A stretch of DNA of 39,158 bases from contig JBBQBB010000030.1 in the NCBI GenBank assembly GCA_038317095.1, positions 1 to 39,158 on the forward strand, given 5' to 3'. Origin of the DNA: JAGXTF01 sp038317095 (GTDB lineage: Bacteria; Bacteroidota; Bacteroidia; NS11-12g; UBA955). Below, one piece after another: positions 1-8,459 of this stretch (position 1 is the stretch's first letter; every line of letters begins with the position of its first letter). The position numbers and the translations under genes are program-made. The notes beneath the pieces were generated by a model. That model saw only the letters and a program-made list of their open reading frames with translations, had not been told where the DNA came from and did no database searches.

Positions 1-40
1 CCCGTTCGTCGGGAACGAATAAAACCCCAACATTCCCATA

Positions 41-48
41 TATTTTTG
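41..48 (+). promoter_or_regulatory. -7 promoter box of the LMW-PTP gene
   Basis: TATTTTTG matches the Bacteroidota -7 consensus TAnnTTTG. The GTG start follows after four bases, implying an almost leaderless mRNA. No convincing -33 element was identified. Confidence 0.6.
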
Positions 49-52
49 CAAA

Positions 53-526
53 GTGTCCGAACCCCTAAAAATACTATTTGTTTGCCTTGGCAACATTTGC
101 AGATCGCCGCTTGCAGAAGCCTTGTTTCTCGACAAAATCAAAAAAAAAGGCTTAGAATCTCGGTTTGTCATTGACAGCGCTGGCACCAACGGCATCCATG
201 ACGGAGAACAGGCCGACCACCGAACGAGAGAGAATGCATTGAAACATGGGATAGAAATCCAGCATATTTCGCGCATAATCCAAAAATCAGACTTGGCCAA
301 ATTTGACCTCATTTTTGCCATGGACAAGGAAAACTTAAGAAATATCCATCGCTTGACACAAAATTCGGCCGAATTGGATAAAATCAGTCTGCTATTAGAC
401 CAAGTGGAGGGTATAAATTACCGTGAAGTGCCAGATCCTTGGTTTGGTGGCGAGGAAGGTTTTGAGTTGGTATTCAATCTATTAGACAAGGCTACAGAAA
501 AATTGTTGGAAAAACTAGAAAAATAA
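53..526 (+). CDS. Low-molecular-weight protein tyrosine phosphatase
   Basis: Cytosolic phosphatase of the LMW-PTP family (157 residues, normal family length). The P-loop CX5RS is visible at residues 11-18 (CLGNICRS), with the nucleophile Cys11 and the phosphate-binding Arg17. The general-acid Asp is in the DPW motif near residue 128. Family members remove phosphate from protein tyrosines, often in control of polysaccharide export or stress signalling; the substrate here is unknown. The GTG start at 53 sits four bases after a TATTTTTG -7 box (41-48), which supports it. No partner kinase or polysaccharide export gene is adjacent. The next gene begins 76 bases downstream and has its own promoter-like box. 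Confidence 0.93.
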   Translation: MSEPLKILFVCLGNICRSPLAEALFLDKIKKKGLESRFVIDSAGTNGIHDGEQADHRTRENALKHGIEIQHISRIIQKSDLAKFDLIFAMDKENLRNIHRLTQNSAELDKISLLLDQVEGINYREVPDPWFGGEEGFELVFNLLDKATEKLLEKLEK

Positions 527-590
527 AGTACTTTTGATTCATGTTTTTGCCACCTTTGGGTATAAAATGCGTCTTATATATGTACAAATT

Positions 591-598
591 GAAATTTG
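591..598 (+). promoter_or_regulatory. -7-like box of the giant PKD protein gene
   Basis: GAAATTTG has one mismatch to TAnnTTTG and lies four bases before the TTG start. This spacing recurs at other genes in the window and supports the TTG start. Confidence 0.45.
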
Positions 599-602
599 AC
601 TT

Positions 603-3600
603 TTGAAAAGAATCCTACTCTTCGCATTTTCAATCATTTCCTTATTAAAAATTAGCGGACAATCTTCGCAAGGTTTAGATTTTTGGATTGGGACTACTTA
701 TCCGTTTTATTCGAATGATACATTTGTAATATCCGTGGCTTCCGAAAAACCTACCATGGTTTATTTGGAATTGCCTTTGTTGAATTATAAAGACTCTATG
801 AAGTTGGGGTACAATGAAATCAAAAACTTCATTATACCCACATCTTTAAGAAACTCTTATTATTATTACTATTCAAGTGCGCCAAAGAAAATTGGAGACA
901 ACGGAGTGCATGTATATGCCCCTTTACCCATAAGGGTTTATGCTTTTTCTGGTGGCAAAAATTACTCTTGCGGTGCAACTGCTGTTTACCCGACGGCTAC
1001 ACAACCCCCGGGTGGGGTGTATTATCCTTATAAAGCCCGCTATTACTGGGCAGGACCAGGCAGCAGTTACAAGGTTTTTTTCTTTACAGTGGTTGCTATC
1101 GACGATTCGGTTACCGTATCATTTAAGTCCAACACCTCCGGCTTGTGGAATTTACCGCCAGGCAATAAAGTGCTTTTACGAAAAGGCCAACTGGTGCGAA
1201 TCTATACTTATATTTTAGGGGTTGACCCCACGTTGGCGGTGACTGCATCAACAGGCAAAAGGATTTCTGTTTTTACAGAAAATTTTTATGACTATGCCCA
1301 AAACAATTGTTTTTCGTACGATTTAATGTACGAGCAGATTTTACCAGACAACATTTTGGGTACAGATTTTATTCTTACCCCATTTCGTTACCATAAAAAA
1401 GGATACGATTTTACAGTTACTGCTACGGTTGCCAACACAGTGGTAAAGCAAGACAACACAACCACATTGGCGACACTGGGTATAGGCGAAACCTATTATG
1501 GCCGCATTTACAGCGATTCAAGTGTATTCATTTCTGCAAACAATCCAATAAATTGCTGGGAAAAAACAATTCTCGACACATGCAACACGGGTTCTTGGGG
1601 CTTTTTTAACGGACCTTCCATTATGACCATAAGCACCACAACGCAAATGATCACAGATGCGGTGGTCTCGGTTCCCCAGAATAGCAGTTATAAAATCAAC
1701 TATGTAAATATCATCACCACAAAGTATGGCAAAGACAGTTGTTGGCTGGATGGAACCAGAATTGCCCCTGCCGCCTTTACGAGCATTTTAAATGGTGCAT
1801 ATTACCTTTTTAGAGATACCTTGTTAAAAGGCAACCATAGAATTAGCTGCAATTATGGATTTATATCTTACCTCTATGGCAGAGGCCAATATGGTGGGTA
1901 TGCATACAATGGCAGCGCTGGACTGGCAAGCTTAAAGCGATATATTACCTCCAAAACCTATCAAAGTTGTGATACGGCTAAAATTGTGCGTGTAACCTCA
2001 GAAGGAGACCCTGCCGGCAATTATCAATGGACTTTTAATGGGAAAACCGACACGGGTTTGGTCGCCTATTTTCAAGTCCCAAAAGCTGGAATTTATGGCA
2101 TAAAACTCAAATACAAATTGGCCAGAAACAACCAATGGGATTCTATTTATTCCACGGTGGAAATTAAAGGAAACACAGCCATGGATTTTATCAGTGGCAG
2201 CAACTTAAACATTTGCAATACAACGGCACTTATTACGTTGCCAAAAACCAAATTGTTTAGGTACAAATGGAGCAATGGGGATACCACCCATAAGCTTACA
2301 ATCACCACTTCTGGCAAATATTCACTCATAGTTACCAATACGCAAAGTGGGTGTAAGTTTTACGATACGGCACAAGTAAATCTCTATGCAAAAATGTCGC
2401 CTGGGTTTACGATATCGATGAAAAAAACATGTCCAGGCTATCCTATTATATTAAAGAACACTACAACCTTTGGTGGAACCGATTCTGCCTCTGGATACAA
2501 ATGGTATGTAGACAATATTTACCATAACAAATACAAACACGATACCGTAAAGAACACATTTCCTGGCACTTACAACATTCGAATGGTAGTTACCAGTAAA
2601 AAGGGTTGTTCAGACAGCACCTTTGGCTCCATCAAGGTAGGCGCAGCGCCGACTTTGATTTCTGGGCACAACACGTATGACAGTTGTTATGCCCGTGCAA
2701 GTTACAAATTCAATTCACGGTCTTCCTTATCATTGGGAAAAATAGCAGGTTATCAATGGGTATTCAGCGACGGCGATACCACTTATAAAAAGCAACAAGC
2801 CTTGCGTACTTTCCATGATTCTGGCTTATATTGGTATCAAATATCCGCCTATAGCGATGCTGGATGCGCGGATACCACACCCAAAAAATATTTCAGAATT
2901 TACGGTGCCCCGAGTCCATTATTTGCAATCACGGATAGTTCTGTTTGTAAAGCTGGAAATTATTTTACAGTAAAAAACAAATCCAGCACGTTCGGAAAAA
3001 CTGCAAGATATGAGTGGATGTGGGGCGATGGCAGCGGAGAGACATTTGATGAACCTGGCTTTAAAAACTATACGGATACAGGCAAATTTAAAATCCGTTT
3101 GGTTGCTGCTTATTTGTCTACCAATTGTTCGGACACGTTTGACCGTTGGGTGAGGGTATTGCCAAACCCGAAAGCAGCTTTGCTTTTGGACAGCTCTAAC
3201 TTTTGCTTAAACAACAATTATTTTGCATTTAGAGAAAATAGCGATGCCAAAGGTTCAACGGTGCGCTATGCAACTTGGAAATGGGGCGACGGCACACAAA
3301 CCAAGGATAGCCTCAAATTCAGGAAAAAGTATACCAAAACTGGAACGTTTAAAGTAACACTTTATTTTTCTACTGGAAAAGGCTGTTTAGACTCTGCCAA
3401 GAAAAACATTGTGGTTTACCCCTCCCCTACAGCCAAAATTGCTATACCAGACTCTAACCTTTGCAACAAAACCAACTACTTCAATCTTGCCAATGCATCC
3501 ACTGCACCAGCAAATGCAAAATGGGCATGGGATTATGGAAATGGGAGTACCAGTGTGGCCAAAACGCCTGGCAAAGTCAGCTATCCCACCTATGGCAAAT

Positions 3601-5219
3601 TCAAAATTCGCTTGGTTGTTAATGATCCTTTATATAGTTGCTATGATACCGCTTATCGATTTGTAACCGTTTTAACCTCTCCAAAAATGGATGGTAGATT
3701 GTCGGACACACTGGTTTGCGACACTTTTTCTGCATTTACATTCACAGACAGCACCAAATATGGCAACTTAAAACCATGGCGCATGTGGAAAATAAACACC
3801 ATAGACACCACTTCGAAATCAACCTTACAAAGGAAATTCAAAACTGCAGGATACCAAAACATCCAATTGGTTGGTGGCTTGGCAGGCGTTTGCACTGATA
3901 CTGCAAATTACAAAGTTCATATTTTATACACCCGAGATGTTGTAAGTATTTCCAAAACAGTAATTTACCCTTGTATAGGCGCTACAATTGATTTAAATGC
4001 CAATGTAAAACAAGGGGTCAACTGGAAATATTATTGGGATCCAAGCAGCGGTGTTGGTTATGCAACACAAACAGTAACTGGTGTTAAATATCTTTTTGCT
4101 GGTAAAAACCTAATCCTTCTAAAAGTAACAGACGTAAACAACTGTTCTTACACCCTCTACGACAGTTTCACCTCATTGCCAGCCCCAGATTTATCCATAC
4201 AAAATTTAACCACGGATACACAATGCATTGGCGGAAATGCATTCTCATTTAGCAACACGTTAACCAATGCAACAGCGCCGATTTCCTACAATTGGATTCT
4301 GGGAGAGAGCAATGTTTCTTCTATTTCCAAACCAAATATTTTAAAATATTTAACCACAGGAAATAAAAATATTTCATTGGGAATTGTAGACAAAAATGGT
4401 TGCCGAGACACTGCAATTTATGGTGTTTATGTAAATCCTTCACCAAAAGTGAACATTGCCAGTGATTCCATGTGTTTGGGCGATTCGCGTATTTTTAATA
4501 CCACCATTACACCTGCAAATATTGCCGTAAACAAAACGGATTGGTATATCAACAATTTGTATGCCTCCACCAGCAATAGCTATAAATACGTTTCAACAGG
4601 TATTGGGAAATTTAAAATTAAGGCCATTGTTACCGCCACTGGGGGTTGCAAGGACACAAGCAGTTCTGCCGATGTCACCGTTTTTGCGATACCCGTTGCA
4701 AAATTTGGTGTAACTATGTTTAACGCTATTGGAACTGGGGTTCCTGTTGATTTCAACGACAGTTCTATAGGTGCTACAAAATGGACTTGGTACCCTATTT
4801 CCAGTGATAGGAACAATTTCTCGAATTCAAAAAAATTCAATTATTTGTACGCCACTTTAGGGGATGCGAATGCGCTTTTGGTTGTAGAAAACAGTGCAGG
4901 CTGCAAAGACAGTGCTTGGCGAAATTTCACACTCAAATCTGATGAGTTGGTGTGGTTCCCAAATACATTTACACCCGATGCAAATGGCCGTAATGATGTG
5001 TTTAAACCCGAAGGTGTGTCTGCTGTAAAAACATATTATATGTCTATTTTTAACAGATGGGGTGCAAAGGTTTTTGAAACCAACAACCCAATGCAAGGTT
5101 GGGATGGCACGTATCAAAACCAACCGGCATTGCCAGGTGCCTATATTTACTCGGTGAACATTGTGTTTTTAACAGGCAAACGGCTGGTATTGAACAACAA
5201 TTTCACTTTACTTAGGTAA
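603..5219 (+). CDS. Giant secreted PKD-repeat protein with gliding-type T9SS C-terminus
   Basis: A 1538-residue exported protein. It begins with a signal peptide (MKRILLFAFSIISLLKISGQ). Residues about 20-450 resemble the IgGFc-binding N-terminal domain (opening QGLDFWIGTTYPF, with a later ISVFTENFYDY stretch). Then come many Ig/PKD-like repeats of about 90 residues, recognisable by a W-x-W/F-GDG core (for example WMWGDGSG, WKWGDGTQ, WVFSDGDT) and paired cysteines. The last 90 residues carry the gliding-motility/CHU_C type B T9SS signal (FPNTFTPDANGRNDVFKP, then IFNRWGAKVFE and GWDGTYQ). It is probably surface-attached or released and adhesive. The start is TTG at 603, four bases after a GAAATTTG box; no ATG lies nearby. 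The ligand is unknown. Confidence 0.9.
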   Translation: MKRILLFAFSIISLLKISGQSSQGLDFWIGTTYPFYSNDTFVISVASEKPTMVYLELPLLNYKDSMKLGYNEIKNFIIPTSLRNSYYYYYSSAPKKIGDNGVHVYAPLPIRVYAFSGGKNYSCGATAVYPTATQPPGGVYYPYKARYYWAGPGSSYKVFFFTVVAIDDSVTVSFKSNTSGLWNLPPGNKVLLRKGQLVRIYTYILGVDPTLAVTASTGKRISVFTENFYDYAQNNCFSYDLMYEQILPDNILGTDFILTPFRYHKKGYDFTVTATVANTVVKQDNTTTLATLGIGETYYGRIYSDSSVFISANNPINCWEKTILDTCNTGSWGFFNGPSIMTISTTTQMITDAVVSVPQNSSYKINYVNIITTKYGKDSCWLDGTRIAPAAFTSILNGAYYLFRDTLLKGNHRISCNYGFISYLYGRGQYGGYAYNGSAGLASLKRYITSKTYQSCDTAKIVRVTSEGDPAGNYQWTFNGKTDTGLVAYFQVPKAGIYGIKLKYKLARNNQWDSIYSTVEIKGNTAMDFISGSNLNICNTTALITLPKTKLFRYKWSNGDTTHKLTITTSGKYSLIVTNTQSGCKFYDTAQVNLYAKMSPGFTISMKKTCPGYPIILKNTTTFGGTDSASGYKWYVDNIYHNKYKHDTVKNTFPGTYNIRMVVTSKKGCSDSTFGSIKVGAAPTLISGHNTYDSCYARASYKFNSRSSLSLGKIAGYQWVFSDGDTTYKKQQALRTFHDSGLYWYQISAYSDAGCADTTPKKYFRIYGAPSPLFAITDSSVCKAGNYFTVKNKSSTFGKTARYEWMWGDGSGETFDEPGFKNYTDTGKFKIRLVAAYLSTNCSDTFDRWVRVLPNPKAALLLDSSNFCLNNNYFAFRENSDAKGSTVRYATWKWGDGTQTKDSLKFRKKYTKTGTFKVTLYFSTGKGCLDSAKKNIVVYPSPTAKIAIPDSNLCNKTNYFNLANASTAPANAKWAWDYGNGSTSVAKTPGKVSYPTYGKFKIRLVVNDPLYSCYDTAYRFVTVLTSPKMDGRLSDTLVCDTFSAFTFTDSTKYGNLKPWRMWKINTIDTTSKSTLQRKFKTAGYQNIQLVGGLAGVCTDTANYKVHILYTRDVVSISKTVIYPCIGATIDLNANVKQGVNWKYYWDPSSGVGYATQTVTGVKYLFAGKNLILLKVTDVNNCSYTLYDSFTSLPAPDLSIQNLTTDTQCIGGNAFSFSNTLTNATAPISYNWILGESNVSSISKPNILKYLTTGNKNISLGIVDKNGCRDTAIYGVYVNPSPKVNIASDSMCLGDSRIFNTTITPANIAVNKTDWYINNLYASTSNSYKYVSTGIGKFKIKAIVTATGGCKDTSSSADVTVFAIPVAKFGVTMFNAIGTGVPVDFNDSSIGATKWTWYPISSDRNNFSNSKKFNYLYATLGDANALLVVENSAGCKDSAWRNFTLKSDELVWFPNTFTPDANGRNDVFKPEGVSAVKTYYMSIFNRWGAKVFETNNPMQGWDGTYQNQPALPGAYIYSVNIVFLTGKRLVLNNNFTLLR

Positions 5220-5222
5220 AAT

Positions 5223-5588
5223 TCACTTTTTCCTCTTGCCATTTCCTTTTTTGGGCGTGCTAGATTTTACTTTTACCCAGCCAAAAACAATAGGCGTGCA
5301 AAGGGCTGCTATAACCACAGCCAAAATATACCTGCCAAAAACAACTTGCGCAAATATGAGCAATACCAGCAGCGCCATAGAGAGCAACAACAACCAACTT
5401 GGTTCTTCAATAAATTGCTTTTTTAAATAAGCGGCAAACACGGTGAAAGCAAAAACTGCAACACCCACAAAAAACATTATGGAGCCAAGAATGCCCCAAC
5501 CCTGTTTTTCAAACAAAGAAATTCCACCTAAAATAAGAAGGAACCAACTTAAATTAAATGCAGGTTTAACAATTGGGTGGCGATACAT
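5223..5588 (-). CDS. Small multi-pass membrane protein, unknown function
   Basis: A 121-residue protein with about four hydrophobic segments (FNLSWFLLILGGISLF; LGSIMFFVGVAVFAFTVFAAYL; WLLLLSMALLVLLIFAQVVF; ILAVVIAALCTPIVFGWV) and a very basic tail (STPKKGNGKRKK), which the positive-inside rule would place in the cytoplasm. No family is recognised. The ATG at 5588 is preferred over an upstream TTG (5621) because a GATATTTG -7-like box ends four bases before it; the TTG would lie upstream of that box. The gene converges on the giant secreted protein with a three-base gap and no terminator between. Confidence 0.7.
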   Translation of the reverse strand: MYRHPIVKPAFNLSWFLLILGGISLFEKQGWGILGSIMFFVGVAVFAFTVFAAYLKKQFIEEPSWLLLLSMALLVLLIFAQVVFGRYILAVVIAALCTPIVFGWVKVKSSTPKKGNGKRKK

Positions 5589-5592
5589 GGTG

Positions 5593-5600
5593 CAAATATC
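5593..5600 (-). promoter_or_regulatory. -7-like box of the small membrane protein gene
   Basis: On the minus strand this reads GATATTTG, followed by CACC and ATG. It decides the start of the downstream small membrane protein. Confidence 0.5.
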
Positions 5601-5680
5601 TTCAAAATATATCAAAAGCAAACCATAGTTCGAAATCTGATAGACTTTAAAATCATTATGGGCAAGTCATTTGCAGGATG

Positions 5681-5688
5681 TATCTTTG
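5681..5688 (+). promoter_or_regulatory. -7 promoter box of ald
   Basis: TATCTTTG matches TAnnTTTG. It lies 13 bases before the ATG at 5702 and overlaps a spurious upstream in-frame ATG at 5678, so the downstream ATG is the likely start. Confidence 0.6.
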
Positions 5689-5701
5689 CAAACTACATAA
5701 T

Positions 5702-6832
5702 ATGATCATAGGCGTTCCAAAAGAAATCAAGAATAACGAAAACCGCGTGGCTCTTACGCCAGCAGGTGTTTCTGAGTTTAAAAGACACGGACACAAAGTG
5801 TACATTCAAATAAGTGCGGGCGAAGGCAGTGGCTTTTCAGATGCAGAATATATCGAGGCTGGCGCAGAGATGCTTGCAACCATTGAAGAAGTATACAGCA
5901 TGTCTGAAATGATAATAAAAGTGAAAGAGCCTATTGAATCTGAATACCCTTTGATAAAGAAAGATCAATTGTTGTTTACCTATTTCCACTTTGCAAGTCA
6001 TGAGCCGCTTACCCATGCAATGATAAACAGCGGTGCAGTTTGTTTGGCTTATGAAACCGTCGAAAAATCAGATCGCAGTTTGCCATTGCTTGTTCCAATG
6101 AGTGAGGTTGCCGGTAGAATGAGTGTACAGGAAGGTGCTAAATATCTAGAAAAACCAATGGGTGGCCGCGGCATACTGCTCGGTGGCGTACCTGGGGTTA
6201 AACCCGCAGAGGTTTTGGTTTTGGGAGGTGGTATTGTAGGAACCCAGGCTGCGAAAATGGCAGCGGGTATGGGTGCACATGTAACCATTATGGATATTAG
6301 CTTAAACAGATTGCGCCAATTGGACGATATTATGCCGGCCAATGTTGCCACCGAATATAGCAACGAATACAATGTGCGCCAGGCCATTAAAACAGCTGAT
6401 TTGGTGATTGGTGGTGTTTTAATACCAGGTGCTAAAGCACCCAAATTGATTACACGCGACATGTTGCCAACTATGAAAAAAGGATCTGTGATTGTGGATG
6501 TTGCCATTGACCAAGGTGGATGTTTTGAAACCAGCAAGCCTACTACACACGCTGAACCTTGTTATGTAGTAGATGGAGTGATTCACTACTGTGTTGCAAA
6601 TATGCCAGGTGCCGTGCCTTATACATCCACTTTAGCGCTTACCAATGCAACTTTGCCGTATGCCATTCAACTTGCGAATAAAGGTTGGCAAAAAGCATGC
6701 AGCGAAAACGCTGAACTGAAAGTAGGTTTAAATGTAGTGGGTGGAAAAGTAGTCTATAAAGGCGTATCAGACGCATTTAATTTGGAATACACTCCCGTAG
6801 AAAACTTCTTGGGAAATAGCGCAAGCGCATAA
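5702..6832 (+). CDS. ald: Alanine dehydrogenase
   Basis: NAD-dependent L-alanine dehydrogenase: interconverts alanine with pyruvate and ammonia, cytosolic. The 376 residues match family length. The start MIIGVPKEIKNNENRVALTP is the typical N-terminus. Family catalytic and substrate residues are at the canonical numbers: Arg15, Lys75 (KVKEP), His96 (YFHFAS) and Asp270 (VAIDQGG). The Rossmann nucleotide-binding loop GGGIVG is at residues 175-180 with Asp198 at the end of the second strand. The ATG at 5702 is chosen over one at 5678 because the latter precedes and overlaps the -7 box. The gene is monocistronic, followed by a strong hairpin terminator. Confidence 0.96.
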   Translation: MIIGVPKEIKNNENRVALTPAGVSEFKRHGHKVYIQISAGEGSGFSDAEYIEAGAEMLATIEEVYSMSEMIIKVKEPIESEYPLIKKDQLLFTYFHFASHEPLTHAMINSGAVCLAYETVEKSDRSLPLLVPMSEVAGRMSVQEGAKYLEKPMGGRGILLGGVPGVKPAEVLVLGGGIVGTQAAKMAAGMGAHVTIMDISLNRLRQLDDIMPANVATEYSNEYNVRQAIKTADLVIGGVLIPGAKAPKLITRDMLPTMKKGSVIVDVAIDQGGCFETSKPTTHAEPCYVVDGVIHYCVANMPGAVPYTSTLALTNATLPYAIQLANKGWQKACSENAELKVGLNVVGGKVVYKGVSDAFNLEYTPVENFLGNSASA

Positions 6833-6848
6833 ATTTATAAAAACAAGA

Positions 6849-6879
6849 AAAGGGTCACATAAAGGTGGCCCTTTTTTTT
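6849..6879 (+). terminator. Intrinsic terminator after ald
   Basis: A stem AAGGGTCAC / GTGGCCCTT (one G-T wobble) with a short ATAAAG loop, followed by a run of Ts. It sits 17 bases after the ald stop. Confidence 0.85.
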
Positions 6880-6896
6880 CTTATTTTTTCAACCCC

Positions 6897-7670
6897 ATGC
6901 AGATCCTCAATCACCGCATTTACGGAACTGGAAATCCAGTAATTTACATACTGCATGGCATTTTTGGCATGTTAGACAATTGGCACTATGTGGCTGGCAT
7001 TTTGGGTCAAAATTGCACAGTAGTAACCAGCGATGCGCGCAACCATGGCAAAAGTTTCCATACAGAAAACATGTCTTTCGACAACATGGCCGAAGACATT
7101 CAACATCTTATGGCGCATTTGGGACATGAAAAAATAATACTGGCAGGCCATAGCATGGGTGGAAAAACTGCTATGAAATTTGCACAAAATTTTCCAACTC
7201 TATTGGACAAATTGGCAATCATAGACATTGCAAACAAGACTTATGCCCCGAGTCATTTGGCTTATTTTCAAGCGTTTAAGGACATAGATTTTTCTACTAT
7301 CCGTTCCAGAGCTGAGGCAGATTTGGCTTTAATTCCTTATGCATCGGACTTAGCGGTGAGGCAATTTCTACTCAAAAATTTAGAGCCTAAACCTGCTGGT
7401 GGTTATAAACCCAAATTTAATATAGAAGCCATTCAAAGAAACTACAATGCAATCATTGGGGCCATCGACCTTCCAATACCCACTTGGAAAGGACCGACGT
7501 TGTTTATTTCCGGTGAAAAAAGCAAGTATATAAAGGAAAGTGACAAAGTCTCGCTAACGTCAGAATTTCCAAAATCAACTTTTGCGAAAGTAAGCAGCGC
7601 AGGCCATTGGGTGCATGCCGACAATCCTGCTGAATTCCTTGATATATTTCAGACATTTATTCAATCTTGA
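6897..7670 (+). CDS. Alpha/beta-hydrolase (YbfF-like esterase)
   Basis: A 257-residue single-domain alpha/beta-hydrolase. The oxyanion-hole segment LHGIFGMLDNW is at residues 19-29, DARNHGKS at 46-53, the nucleophile elbow GHSMGG has Ser86, and the catalytic His237 is in SAGHWVHADNP. The order and motifs fit the YbfF/acyl-thioester or carboxyl-ester hydrolase group; the substrate cannot be told from sequence. There is no signal peptide, so it is cytosolic. It starts at ATG 6897, soon after the ald terminator, and a TTATTTTTTC stretch just upstream may serve as a weak promoter. It is followed 18 bases later by the barrel-like gene, which has its own box. Confidence 0.88.
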   Translation: MQILNHRIYGTGNPVIYILHGIFGMLDNWHYVAGILGQNCTVVTSDARNHGKSFHTENMSFDNMAEDIQHLMAHLGHEKIILAGHSMGGKTAMKFAQNFPTLLDKLAIIDIANKTYAPSHLAYFQAFKDIDFSTIRSRAEADLALIPYASDLAVRQFLLKNLEPKPAGGYKPKFNIEAIQRNYNAIIGAIDLPIPTWKGPTLFISGEKSKYIKESDKVSLTSEFPKSTFAKVSSAGHWVHADNPAEFLDIFQTFIQS

Positions 7671-7675
7671 TTCCT

Positions 7676-7683
7676 TAACTTCG
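7676..7683 (+). promoter_or_regulatory. -7 box of the barrel-like protein gene
   Basis: TAACTTCG fits the TAnnTTYG form seen repeatedly here. The GTG start follows after CAACG. Confidence 0.5.
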
Positions 7684-7688
7684 CAACG

Positions 7689-8453
7689 GTGAGCAATAAA
7701 ATTAAATTTCCTATCCTTTGCCTGGCATTTTTTGGGAACTTGTCTTTAACAGCCAAATACAAAGACAGCAGCAATATTGGCACGCCAGCCATAGTGCTAA
7801 AATTTGGCACGGGTTATTATTATGGACTCGGTGATTTGGGAAAGCGGTTTCCACAATTCTCAACCTTGCCTGCTGGTTTTTTTTATCGTTCACCCCGCAA
7901 TCTCATTTTTGGCATTGAATACAATCGATTTTTAGGCAACCAATACAAATTAGACAGTCTTTATGGTGGAATTATGGGCCCAAGTTTGCAAATCCTAGAT
8001 AAAAATGGTTTTCCTGCAGTAATCCGTTATTACATGCGGGGCTATTCATTTCAAGGTTATGTTGGAAAAGCATTTAAAATATCCCCTCGATCCAAATACG
8101 GTCAAATCCAAGCCAATATAGGGGGTGGAATTATGCAACACTATATAAAGATGCGATTTGATAAAGGCATTTTACCACAACTGGAAGGCAATTACTATGA
8201 AGGATATGACAGACTGACCAATGGGTTTATGATAACGCAGTCATTATACTATCAATACAACAATGCCCAAAGTTTAAGTTTCTATTGCGGAATTAATATG
8301 GTAGAATCCTTTACCAAAAACCAACGAAATTGGGATTATGGCACCATGCGAAAAGACAATGCGAATCGCAAAGATAATTATTTTGGATTTGCAGCAGGCA
8401 TCTTAATACCGATACAAATTAAATCTTCCAACAATACCGAATATTACGATTAA
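7689..8453 (+). CDS. Exported outer-membrane beta-barrel-like protein, unknown
   Basis: A 254-residue protein with an N-terminal signal peptide (MSNKIKFPILCLAFFGNLSLTAKY). After it come alternating aromatic and small residues typical of an outer-membrane beta-barrel (FGTGYYYGLGD; IRYYMRGYSFQGYVGKAF; GQIQANIGGGIMQHYIKM; FGFAAGILIPIQIK). The family could not be named. A small barrel of the OmpA/porin size class is an inference from length and strand pattern. The GTG start at 7689 is supported by the TAACTTCG box. It lies seven bases upstream of the Kdo transferase gene and is probably co-transcribed with it, so a role in LPS or envelope biology is possible but unproven. Confidence 0.75.
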   Translation: MSNKIKFPILCLAFFGNLSLTAKYKDSSNIGTPAIVLKFGTGYYYGLGDLGKRFPQFSTLPAGFFYRSPRNLIFGIEYNRFLGNQYKLDSLYGGIMGPSLQILDKNGFPAVIRYYMRGYSFQGYVGKAFKISPRSKYGQIQANIGGGIMQHYIKMRFDKGILPQLEGNYYEGYDRLTNGFMITQSLYYQYNNAQSLSFYCGINMVESFTKNQRNWDYGTMRKDNANRKDNYFGFAAGILIPIQIKSSNNTEYYD

Positions 8454-8459
8454 ATAATT

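Noticed and set aside
1..17. Small CCCG/CGGG hairpin at the window start
   Set aside because: Only four or five base pairs, no T-run, and the upstream context is missing.
2000..5000. Possible CRISPR or tandem DNA repeats in the giant gene
   Set aside because: The repeats exist at the protein level only (PKD-like) and have diverged in DNA; no regular spacer-repeat pattern occurs anywhere in the window.
6049..6537. 162-codon open frame on the minus strand inside alanine dehydrogenase
   Set aside because: It is antisense to a clearly real gene with all catalytic residues, and its translation is Pro/Ser/Thr-rich with no signal or family pattern.
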